From NCBI RefSeq assembly GCF_041807905.1, contig NZ_JBGVSA010000030.1:1-41127 (forward strand): DNA of 41,127 nt, given 5' to 3'. The position numbers and the translations under genes are program-made. Below, one piece after another: positions 1-8,884 of the stretch (position 1 is the stretch's first letter; every line of letters starts with the position of its first letter). The notes under the pieces were generated by a model. The model did no database searches. It worked only from the letters and a program-made list of their open reading frames with translations, and was not told the DNA's origin. This DNA comes from JBGVSA01 sp041807905 (GTDB lineage: Bacteria; Pseudomonadota; Gammaproteobacteria; Burkholderiales; Rhodocyclaceae).

Positions 1-80
1 TCCCATTCCCCAATCGCCTTTCACGGCCAATAGGATACGGAATGTGCCAATTCAGCCCCGGAATTCTTCGAAGAACCAAG

Positions 81-110
81 AAAAAGGCGCGGTCCTCCCG
101 CGCCTTTTTT
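81..110 (-). terminator. Intrinsic terminator after phaA
   Basis: Inverted repeat AAGGCGCGG / CCGCGCCTT with a short loop and A and T runs on the two sides, so it can act in both directions. It lies 18 bp beyond the phaA stop codon. The first 80 bases of the window hold no recognisable gene. Confidence 0.8.
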
Positions 111-127
111 GTGGCCAACTCAGGGAA

Positions 128-1303
128 TCAGCGCTCGACGGCCATCGCGACACCCATGCCTCCGCCGATGCACAACGCAGCAAAGCCCTTGTGCACATCG
201 CGCTTCTGCATCTCATAGAGCAATGTGACCAGAATGCGGCAGCCAGAAGCGCCGATCGGGTGGCCCAACGCGATCGCGCCGCCGTTGACGTTGATGCGCG
301 AGGTATCCCAGCCCATGTCCTTGTTCACCGCGATAGCCTGCGCGGCAAAGGCCTCGTTGATCTCCATGAGCTCCGGCGTGTCAGGTGTCCAGCCGTTTCT
401 TTTCATGGCCAACCGGCTCGCCGGCGCCGGGCCGATACCCATGTACGCCGGATCCACGCCAGCCCACGCATAGCTCGAGATGCTGGCCAGGATTGGCAGA
501 CCCAGTGAGCGCGCACGCGACTCCGTCATAACCATCACCGCGGCCGCTCCGTCGTTGATACCTGACGCATTGCCCGCCGTCACGGTGCCGGCCTTGTCGA
601 AGGCGGGGCGCAGTCCGGCCAGCGCTTCAATGGTCGAACCGTGCTTGGGGTATTCGTCGGTGTCGAAGACGACGTCGCCCTTCTTGGACGGAATCGTGAC
701 CGGCACGATCTCATCCTTGAAGCGCCCGGCCTTCTGCGCCGCCTCTGCTTTCAATTGAGACGCAAGCGAGAACTCATCCTGGTCCTGGCGGGTGATGTCG
801 AACCGCTTGGCCAGGTTCTCGGCCGTCACGCCCATGTGGTAGTTGTTGTAGGCGTCCCACAGGCCGTCGTTGATCATCGTATCGACCAACTTGCCATCGC
901 CCATGCGAATGCCGTCGCGCGAACCATTCAGGACGTGCGGGCTCGCAGACATGTTCTCTTGCCCGCCTGCGATGACGATTTCGGCGTCGCCGCTGCGCAC
1001 GGCCTGCGCGGCCAGCATGACGGCCTTCAGGCCCGAGCCGCACACCATGTTGATGGTCATGCCCGATACGCCCACCGGCAGACCAGCCTTGATGACAGCC
1101 TGTCGTGCGGGATTCTGCCCCACGCCAGCCGTCAGTACCTGGCCCATGATGACGTCGGATACAGCATCGGCCGGTAAGCCACTCCGCGCCAGGACTCCAC
1201 GAATGACGGTCGCACCCAGATCGGCGGCCGGCACCTTGGCGAGCGAACCGCCAAACTTGCCGACCGGCGTGCGCGCCGCCGCTACGATGACTACGTTTTC
1301 CAT
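128..1303 (-). CDS. phaA: Acetyl-CoA acetyltransferase (thiolase II)
   Basis: Cytoplasmic thiolase that condenses two acetyl-CoA to acetoacetyl-CoA, the first step towards poly-3-hydroxybutyrate. The 391-residue product has the family length. The acyl-accepting cysteine is Cys88 in NMVCGSGLKA, and the second catalytic pair is His348 in GHPIGASG and Cys378 in CIGGGMG, the same spacing as the classical Zoogloea enzyme. The start is the ATG preceded by GAGGAG; an in-frame TTG 60 bp upstream lacks such a site. It lies 155 bp after lpdA on the same strand and is followed by a strong terminator, so it may be the last gene of the pyruvate dehydrogenase operon or have its own promoter. The sequence closely resembles Cupriavidus PhaA, but no phaC or phaR is in view, so a paralogue of phaA is possible. 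Confidence 0.9.
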   Translation of the reverse strand: MENVVIVAAARTPVGKFGGSLAKVPAADLGATVIRGVLARSGLPADAVSDVIMGQVLTAGVGQNPARQAVIKAGLPVGVSGMTINMVCGSGLKAVMLAAQAVRSGDAEIVIAGGQENMSASPHVLNGSRDGIRMGDGKLVDTMINDGLWDAYNNYHMGVTAENLAKRFDITRQDQDEFSLASQLKAEAAQKAGRFKDEIVPVTIPSKKGDVVFDTDEYPKHGSTIEALAGLRPAFDKAGTVTAGNASGINDGAAAVMVMTESRARSLGLPILASISSYAWAGVDPAYMGIGPAPASRLAMKRNGWTPDTPELMEINEAFAAQAIAVNKDMGWDTSRINVNGGAIALGHPIGASGCRILVTLLYEMQKRDVHKGFAALCIGGGMGVAMAVER

Positions 1304-1370
1304 TGCAGACTCCTCAGTGCGCTGTCGGAGGCGCCACCGCCCGCGAGGCAAATGGCACCACAAATGAAAA

Positions 1371-1410
1371 CGGGCACATCCCCTGCAAGGTCATGCAAGG
1401 AATGCGCCCG
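1371..1410 (-). repeat. Imperfect inverted repeat in lpdA-phaA spacer
   Basis: Arms starting CGGGC and ending GCCCG continue inwards for about 12 bp with two single mismatches. No T run follows on the transcribed strand, so this looks like an intercistronic hairpin rather than a terminator. Confidence 0.35.
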
Positions 1411-1458
1411 GATACACAACGTCCCTTGCGAGGATGCGTAGTGCGAGTCTAGCCCGAT

Positions 1459-3249
1459 TTACTTCTTTTTCATCGGGGGCAAGTCGGTACATGTACCTTC
1501 GAACACTTCCGCCGCCATGCCAATGGACTCGCCCAGCGTCGGGTGCGGGTGAATCGTCTTGCCGATATCGACCGGGTCACAACCCATTTCGATGGCCAAT
1601 GCCACCTCGCCGATCATGTCGCCCGCGTTGGGGCCGACAATGCCGCCGCCGATCACGCGGTGCGTTTCTTCATCGAAAATCAGCTTGGTGAAGCCGTACT
1701 CGCAACGGTTGGCGATGGCGCGACCGGAAGCCGCCCACGGGAACTTGCCAACGCCAATCTTGCGACCACTGGTCTTGGCTTCGAGTTCCGTAACGCCCAC
1801 CCAGGCGACTTCAGGCTCGGTGTAGGCCACCGACGGAATCACCGAAGCGTCGAAATAGGACTTCTCGCCGGAGGCGGCTTCGGCGGCGACATGGCCTTCA
1901 TGTACGCCCTTGTGGGCCAGCATCGGCTGCCCCACGATGTCGCCGATGGCGAAAATATGCGGCACGTTGGTGCGCTGCTGCTTGTCGACCTCGATGAAAC
2001 CGCGGTCGGTCACCAACACGCCGGCATTCTCGGCACCGATCTTCTTGCCGTTCGGGCTACGGCCGACGGCCACCAGGACGAGGTCGTACTTTTGTTCTTC
2101 GGCCGGGGCGCCTTCGCCTTCGAACTTGACCAGGATGCCATCCGAACGCACCGTGCAACCCACCGTCTTGGTCTTGAGCATGACCTTGTCGAAGCGGTGC
2201 ATGTTGAGCTTTTCCCAGACCTTCACGAGGTCACGGTCGGCGCCCATCATGAGGTTGTCGGCCATTTCGACGACGTCGATGCGCGAGCCCAGCGCCGAGT
2301 ACACCGTCGCCATTTCCAGACCAATGATGCCCCCACCGACGACCAGCATGCGCTTGGGGATTTCGCGCAGTTCCAGCGCCCCCGTGGAATCCACGATACG
2401 CGGATCTTCGGGCATGAAAGGCAGCTTCACCGCCTGTGAGCCGGCGGCGATGATGCACTTGGCGAATTTGATGACCTTCTTCTCGCCCGAACGGTCCTGC
2501 CCCGCGCCAGTGGTCATTTCGACTTCGATGTGGTGCGGATCGATGAACTTGCCGTAGCCGCGCACGACATCGACCTTGCGTGCCTTGGCCATGCCAACCA
2601 GACCCGAAGTGAGCTTGCCGACGACCTTTTCCTTGTGGCCGCGCAGGCTCTCTAGATTGACCTTCGGCGAATCGAAGGCCACGCCGATGTCGGCAAAGTG
2701 CGACGCTTCATCGATGACCGCCGCCACGTGCAGCAGCGCCTTGGACGGGATGCAACCGACGTTCAGGCACACGCCGCCCAGCGTTGCGTAGCGCTCGACC
2801 AGCACAGTCTTCATGCCGAGATCGGCAGAGCGGAAGGCAGCCGAGTAGCCGCCGGGGCCTGCACCCAGCACGAGCATTTCGCATTCGATGTCGGCGGTAC
2901 CGCTAAAGCTGCCTGCCGCCGGTGCTGCCACCGGGGCGGAGGGCGCTGCAGCAGGCGCAGGAGCCGGTGCTGCGGCCGGCGCAGCCTTGGCCGGCGCTGC
3001 GGCGGCTTCTGCCGCCTCCACGACCAGCAGCACGGCACCTTCGGCGACGCGATCGCCGATCTTGACGCGAACTTCCTTGACCACGCCGGCCGTCGTCGAG
3101 GGCACATCCATGGTGGCCTTGTCGGATTCCAGCGTAACGATCGATTCGTCGACCTTGATCGTGTCGCCCGCCTTGACGAACACTTCGATCACCGGCACAT
3201 CCGCGAAATCGCCGATGTCGGGGACTTTTACTTCAACGAGTTGGCTCAT
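1459..3249 (-). CDS. lpdA: Dihydrolipoamide dehydrogenase (E3) with N-terminal lipoyl domain
   Basis: E3 of the pyruvate dehydrogenase complex; it reoxidises dihydrolipoamide through FAD to NAD+. Residues 1-78 form a lipoyl domain with the acceptor Lys44 in ESDKATMDV. An Ala/Pro linker (about 79-118) leads to the FAD domain with GAGPGG at 129-134 and the redox disulphide Cys161/Cys166 in GGVCLNVGCIPSK. An NAD-binding motif GGGIIGLE follows, and the catalytic pair is His569/Glu574 in HPTLGE. At 596 residues it is longer than a plain E3 (about 470) because of the extra lipoyl domain, as in other beta-proteobacteria. Start ATG is unambiguous. It follows the proteasome homologue by 60 bp in the aceE-aceF transcription unit. 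Confidence 0.96.
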   Translation of the reverse strand: MSQLVEVKVPDIGDFADVPVIEVFVKAGDTIKVDESIVTLESDKATMDVPSTTAGVVKEVRVKIGDRVAEGAVLLVVEAAEAAAAPAKAAPAAAPAPAPAAAPSAPVAAPAAGSFSGTADIECEMLVLGAGPGGYSAAFRSADLGMKTVLVERYATLGGVCLNVGCIPSKALLHVAAVIDEASHFADIGVAFDSPKVNLESLRGHKEKVVGKLTSGLVGMAKARKVDVVRGYGKFIDPHHIEVEMTTGAGQDRSGEKKVIKFAKCIIAAGSQAVKLPFMPEDPRIVDSTGALELREIPKRMLVVGGGIIGLEMATVYSALGSRIDVVEMADNLMMGADRDLVKVWEKLNMHRFDKVMLKTKTVGCTVRSDGILVKFEGEGAPAEEQKYDLVLVAVGRSPNGKKIGAENAGVLVTDRGFIEVDKQQRTNVPHIFAIGDIVGQPMLAHKGVHEGHVAAEAASGEKSYFDASVIPSVAYTEPEVAWVGVTELEAKTSGRKIGVGKFPWAASGRAIANRCEYGFTKLIFDEETHRVIGGGIVGPNAGDMIGEVALAIEMGCDPVDIGKTIHPHPTLGESIGMAAEVFEGTCTDLPPMKKK

Positions 3250-3309
3250 TTATTTTCCTCAAGCGAATGGCGCCTGCGATGGGCCGCGGCCTCGCCGCCA
3301 GCCCCACCT

Positions 3310-3882
3310 TCACGACTCATTCAACACGATGCTGTGTGAAACGATCGGTCCGCCACTGGCGGTATCGAATTCCACTCCGGCACGCACACCCAGACACGCC
3401 AGTTCTTCGGCACTCAGCGTCGAGTTATAGGCGGCGAACATCGCCCCCAATGCGAAACTGCGGCCTGACCCGCCAGCCCAGAATCGCTCGAACTCAAACA
3501 CCTCTCGATACGAATACACGCCGTATATGCCGCTCGCATTGGCAATCAGGCAGGCCAATTGCGATGACTCGTACGGATCGTCTTCCTCTTCCTTGGGGTT
3601 GAGGAAGGCGTGGTCCTTGAGTACTGGATGCAGCCGGCGGAAGGTTTCGTACACTTCTGCCCGGCTTCCCAAGTGAATGTCGCCCAGTTCGCGAAACGCA
3701 CTCTCCAGCACCACGTGGTGTGCCGAACTGCCACACACGGCGACCCATGAATCGGCCACCTGCAAAACCTTGTCCTGCACGCTCTTGTACGGCCCCGGCA
3801 ATCGTGTGTCGCCGAACGTGGTCAAGCCATCTGCTGCGATGGCCACGACGTTGTTCTTGCGGACGACGGCCAGGGTTGTCAT
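3310..3882 (-). CDS. Beta-proteobacterial proteasome homologue (BPH), Ntn hydrolase
   Basis: A 190-residue HslV/proteasome-like N-terminal nucleophile hydrolase. Once Met1 is removed the protein begins TTLAVVRK. In that numbering Thr1 is the nucleophile, Asp17 lies in AIAADG, and Lys37 in DKVLQV aligns with proteasomal Lys33 after a four-residue insertion. A GSGRSFALGA segment matches the conserved proteasome core. The family was described as the beta-proteobacteria proteasome homologue and is sometimes mis-annotated as a transporter. The ATG was chosen because it exposes the Thr; the frame stays open 222 bp further upstream into aceF, but that would bury the active site. No clear Shine-Dalgarno precedes it. 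It sits between aceF (53-bp gap with a hairpin) and lpdA. No hslU-like ATPase is nearby. Substrate and role are unknown to me. Confidence 0.85.
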   Translation of the reverse strand: MTTLAVVRKNNVVAIAADGLTTFGDTRLPGPYKSVQDKVLQVADSWVAVCGSSAHHVVLESAFRELGDIHLGSRAEVYETFRRLHPVLKDHAFLNPKEEEDDPYESSQLACLIANASGIYGVYSYREVFEFERFWAGGSGRSFALGAMFAAYNSTLSAEELACLGVRAGVEFDTASGGPIVSHSIVLNES

Positions 3883-3897
3883 GGATGCAGGCTGGTG

Positions 3898-3927
3898 CGG
3901 GTCGTCACACGAAAGTGAGACGACCCG
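3898..3927 (-). repeat. Hairpin in aceF-BPH spacer
   Basis: A perfect 9-bp stem (CGGGTCGTC / GACGACCCG) encloses an A/A mismatch, three more pairs and a four-base loop. No T run follows on the minus strand. It lies between the aceF stop and the start of the proteasome homologue, so it may set the level or stability of the downstream message. Confidence 0.7.
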
Positions 3928-3935
3928 GCACCGTG

Positions 3936-5606
3936 TTACAGCATCACGCGACGGAAGTCCGCCAGCACGGCCGCGAAGTACGCGTTGAAGCGCGCAGCAG
4001 CGGCACCGTCGATGACGCGGTGATCCCACGACAGCGACAGCGGCAGGATCAGGCGCGGCACGAATTGCTTGCCGTCCCAGACCGGACGCGTAGACGACTT
4101 GCACACGCCCATGATCGACACTTCCGGCGCGTTGATGATCGGCGTGAAATACGTACCGCCGATGCCGCCCAGCGAACTGATCGAGAAGCAGCCGCCCTGC
4201 ATCTGGTCGGGCTTGAGCTTGCCGTCACGCGCCAGCTTGGCCAGTTCGGACATTTCCTTAGCGATCTCGACCACGCCCTTCTGGTCGGCGTTCTTGATCA
4301 CCGGAACGACCAGACCGTTCGGTGTATCGGCTGCGAAGCCGACGTTGTAGTACTTCTTCAGGACCAGGTTGTCGCCATCGAGCGAAGCGTTGAATTCGGG
4401 GAATTTCTTCAGCGCTGCAACTGCGGCCTTGATCATGAAGGCCAGCATGGTGACCTTCACGCCGGCCTTTTCGTATTCCTTGTTCAGTTGAACACGGAAG
4501 GCTTCCAGGTCGGTGATGTCCGCGTCTTCGTGGTTCGTGACGTGGGGAATCATCACCCAGTTGCGATGCAGGTTCGCGCCCGAAATCTTCTTGATGCGCG
4601 ACAGCGGCTGGGTATCGATTTCGCCGAACTTGCCGAAGTCGACCTTCGGCCACGGCAGCAGCGAAATGCCGCCGACGCCTGCACCAGCCGCAGCGCCGCC
4701 TGCGGCAGACACGCCGCCGGCAGCCACCTGGGCCATGATGCCCTTGATAAAGTTCTGCACGTCCTGCTGCAGGATGCGGCCCTTCGGACCCGTACCCGGC
4801 ACCTTGGCGACATCCACGCCCAGTTCGCGGGCGAAGCGGCGCACGGACGGACTTGCGTGGGCCTTGCCTGCGGCAGCCGTCGCAACCGGCGAAGCAACTG
4901 CGGGTGCAGCAGCGGGCGCCGGAGCGGCAGCAGGCGCCGCGGCCTGAGCAGGTGCAGGGGCTGCGGCGGGTGCCGGAGCGGGCGCAGCGGCTGCCGGCGC
5001 GCCAGCGCCTTCTACGATCACCAGCACGGCACCTTCGCCGACCTTGTCGCCAACCTTGACGCGCACTTCCTTGACCACACCAGCCGCCGACGAGGGCACA
5101 TCCATGGTGGCCTTGTCGGATTCGAGCGTAGCGATGGAGTCATCAACCTTGATGGTGTCGCCAACCTTGACGTAGACCTCGATGACCGGGACTTCGTCGA
5201 AGTCGCCAATGTCAGGCACCTTCACTTCGATCGGGCCACTCGACGCAGCGGGCGCAGCCGCCGGAGCGGGCGATGCGGCAGGAGCCGGAGCAGCCGCGAC
5301 CGGAGCCGGTGCAGCAGCAGGTGCGGGGGCTGCGGCCGGAGCGGGCGCGGCAGCCTGGCCAGCATCGGCGGCTTCCAGGAGCAGCACTACGGCGCCTTCG
5401 CCGATGCGATCGCCCACCTTGACTTTCACTTCCTTGACCGTGCCCGCAGTCGGGGACGGCACATCCATCGTGGCCTTGTCAGACTCGAGCGTGATCAACG
5501 ACTCATCGGCCTTGACCGTGTCGCCGGGTTTAACGAACACCTCGATCACCGGCACATCCGAGAAGTCGCCGATGTCGGGTACTTTTACTTCGATGAGTTG
5601 GCTCAT
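3936..5606 (-). CDS. aceF: Dihydrolipoamide acetyltransferase (E2) of pyruvate dehydrogenase
   Basis: Core E2 of the pyruvate dehydrogenase complex; it moves the acetyl group from lipoamide to CoA. Order of domains in 556 residues: lipoyl domain 1 (about 1-79, Lys44), Ala/Pro linker, lipoyl domain 2 (about 125-200, Lys165), second Ala/Pro linker, peripheral-subunit-binding domain (252-288, SPSVRRFARELG and GTGPKGRI), then the catalytic domain ending with His529 and Asp533 in SWDHRVIDG. Both lipoyl lysines lie in ESDKATMDV. The long linkers (nucleotides 5235-5369 and 4863-5009) are low-complexity Ala/Pro codon runs. It starts 71 bp after aceE on the same strand; that spacer holds a strong hairpin. 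Assignment to pyruvate rather than 2-oxoglutarate dehydrogenase follows from the adjacent aceE. Confidence 0.97.
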   Translation of the reverse strand: MSQLIEVKVPDIGDFSDVPVIEVFVKPGDTVKADESLITLESDKATMDVPSPTAGTVKEVKVKVGDRIGEGAVVLLLEAADAGQAAAPAPAAAPAPAAAPAPVAAAPAPAASPAPAAAPAASSGPIEVKVPDIGDFDEVPVIEVYVKVGDTIKVDDSIATLESDKATMDVPSSAAGVVKEVRVKVGDKVGEGAVLVIVEGAGAPAAAAPAPAPAAAPAPAQAAAPAAAPAPAAAPAVASPVATAAAGKAHASPSVRRFARELGVDVAKVPGTGPKGRILQQDVQNFIKGIMAQVAAGGVSAAGGAAAGAGVGGISLLPWPKVDFGKFGEIDTQPLSRIKKISGANLHRNWVMIPHVTNHEDADITDLEAFRVQLNKEYEKAGVKVTMLAFMIKAAVAALKKFPEFNASLDGDNLVLKKYYNVGFAADTPNGLVVPVIKNADQKGVVEIAKEMSELAKLARDGKLKPDQMQGGCFSISSLGGIGGTYFTPIINAPEVSIMGVCKSSTRPVWDGKQFVPRLILPLSLSWDHRVIDGAAAARFNAYFAAVLADFRRVML

Positions 5607-5630
5607 TTTTATTCCTCTGGCGATCAGCGA

Positions 5631-5666
5631 CGAAGCGCGCGGGGCTCGACGGCCCGGCGCGCTTCG
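5631..5666 (-). repeat. Hairpin in aceE-aceF spacer
   Basis: A perfect 10-bp stem (CGAAGCGCGC / GCGCGCTTCG) continues after one mismatch with GGGC / GCCC around a six-base loop. No T run follows, so it is not a typical terminator. It occupies half of the 71-bp gap between aceE and aceF. Confidence 0.75.
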
Positions 5667-5677
5667 CGCTTCACTTC

Positions 5678-8350
<2,673 letters not shown>

Positions 8351-8557
8351 GTTGCTTCTCCTCGCTAAGCGTTTTCAGAACCGGATCGGAATCGCGAATT
8401 CCAACCGGCAAGGCGTGACATCCGGGGGGAAGATGCCGGGCCGCGAGGCCACAGGGGCTCGCAGCGCCTCGAATCAGGCATCCGCGTGGCTCGCGCCACA
8501 CGGCGATCGCGCGACCTTACCCGATTTTCCAGGCCAAGCCCACGCGCTTCATTTCAC

Positions 8558-8586
8558 AATATAAAACAGTGCTCCACGCTGTGCAA
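8558..8586 (-). promoter_or_regulatory. Candidate aceE promoter
   Basis: Read on the minus strand: TTGCAC (8586-8581), exactly 17 bp, then TATATT (8563-8558). The -10 matches five of six consensus bases and the -35 matches three of six. The -35 is embedded in one of the TGTGCAACA repeats, so a protein bound there would touch the polymerase site. Confidence 0.45.
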
Positions 8587-8774
8587 CAACAATACACGAT
8601 GCTGTGCAACATGACCGGCCGCAATTTCGCCTTAGAAATCATTATGTTGCAATGCACAAAACGCTATTTCGGCGCGATCTCCATGCCAAGGACATAGATC
8701 ACGATCGCAACGACACTCCTGAAAGCGCGCCAAATAGAACATCCGGCCCAACACACGAGCGGAGGTTTGTTGCA
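8578..8774. promoter_or_regulatory. TGCAACA repeat array
   Basis: GCTGTGCAACA occurs at 8578-8588 and again at 8601-8611, 23 bp apart (about two helical turns). The reverse element TGTTGCAAT occurs at 8645-8653 and 8768-8776, the first continuing into TGCACA. Four copies of a 7-mer between two divergent operons suggest a binding-site array. The protein is unknown; the divergent FixJ-like regulator and a PhaR-like TGC-binding regulator are candidates by inference only. Confidence 0.5.
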
Positions 8775-8821
8775 ATATGGTTAATTCCCCGTTTCAGTGC
8801 GCCTAGGGTTAGACCCAATGC

Positions 8822-8884
8822 ATGACCGGGACCGCGATGACAAAATCAATTCGCGCCTTGGCCCCCCAGACCAGGATTCCGTAG
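8822..8884 (+). CDS. Possible 20-codon leader ORF before the sensor kinase
   Basis: An ATG at 8822 opens a 20-codon frame whose TAG stop (8882-8884) directly abuts the kinase ATG and is in the same frame. A second in-frame ATG is at 8837. The peptide is basic, beginning MTGTAMTKSIRAL. No strong Shine-Dalgarno is seen for either ATG, so it may be chance. If translated, ribosomes ending at the TAG could re-initiate on the kinase start. Confidence 0.25.
   Translation: MTGTAMTKSIRALAPQTRIP

Larger units (their letters stand above)
8351..8884. other. Divergent aceE / sensor-kinase control region
   Basis: 534 bp without a long gene. The left half (8351-8557) would be the aceE leader; it contains a small hairpin with GTGGC / GCCAC arms at 8486-8499 and nothing else recognised. 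The right half is AT-richer than its surroundings and holds the candidate aceE promoter, four TGCAACA/TGTTGCA elements, and a short ORF that ends at the kinase start. No kinase promoter could be assigned with confidence. Confidence 0.6.

Noticed and set aside
128..1303. BktB-type (long-chain) beta-ketothiolase
   Set aside because: The N-terminal and active-site segments match PhaA-type sequences better than BktB as I remember them.
4863..5369. Repetitive GC-rich DNA in aceF suggesting a minisatellite or CRISPR-like array
   Set aside because: It encodes the Ala/Pro linkers of E2; units vary and there are no conserved repeats with unique spacers.
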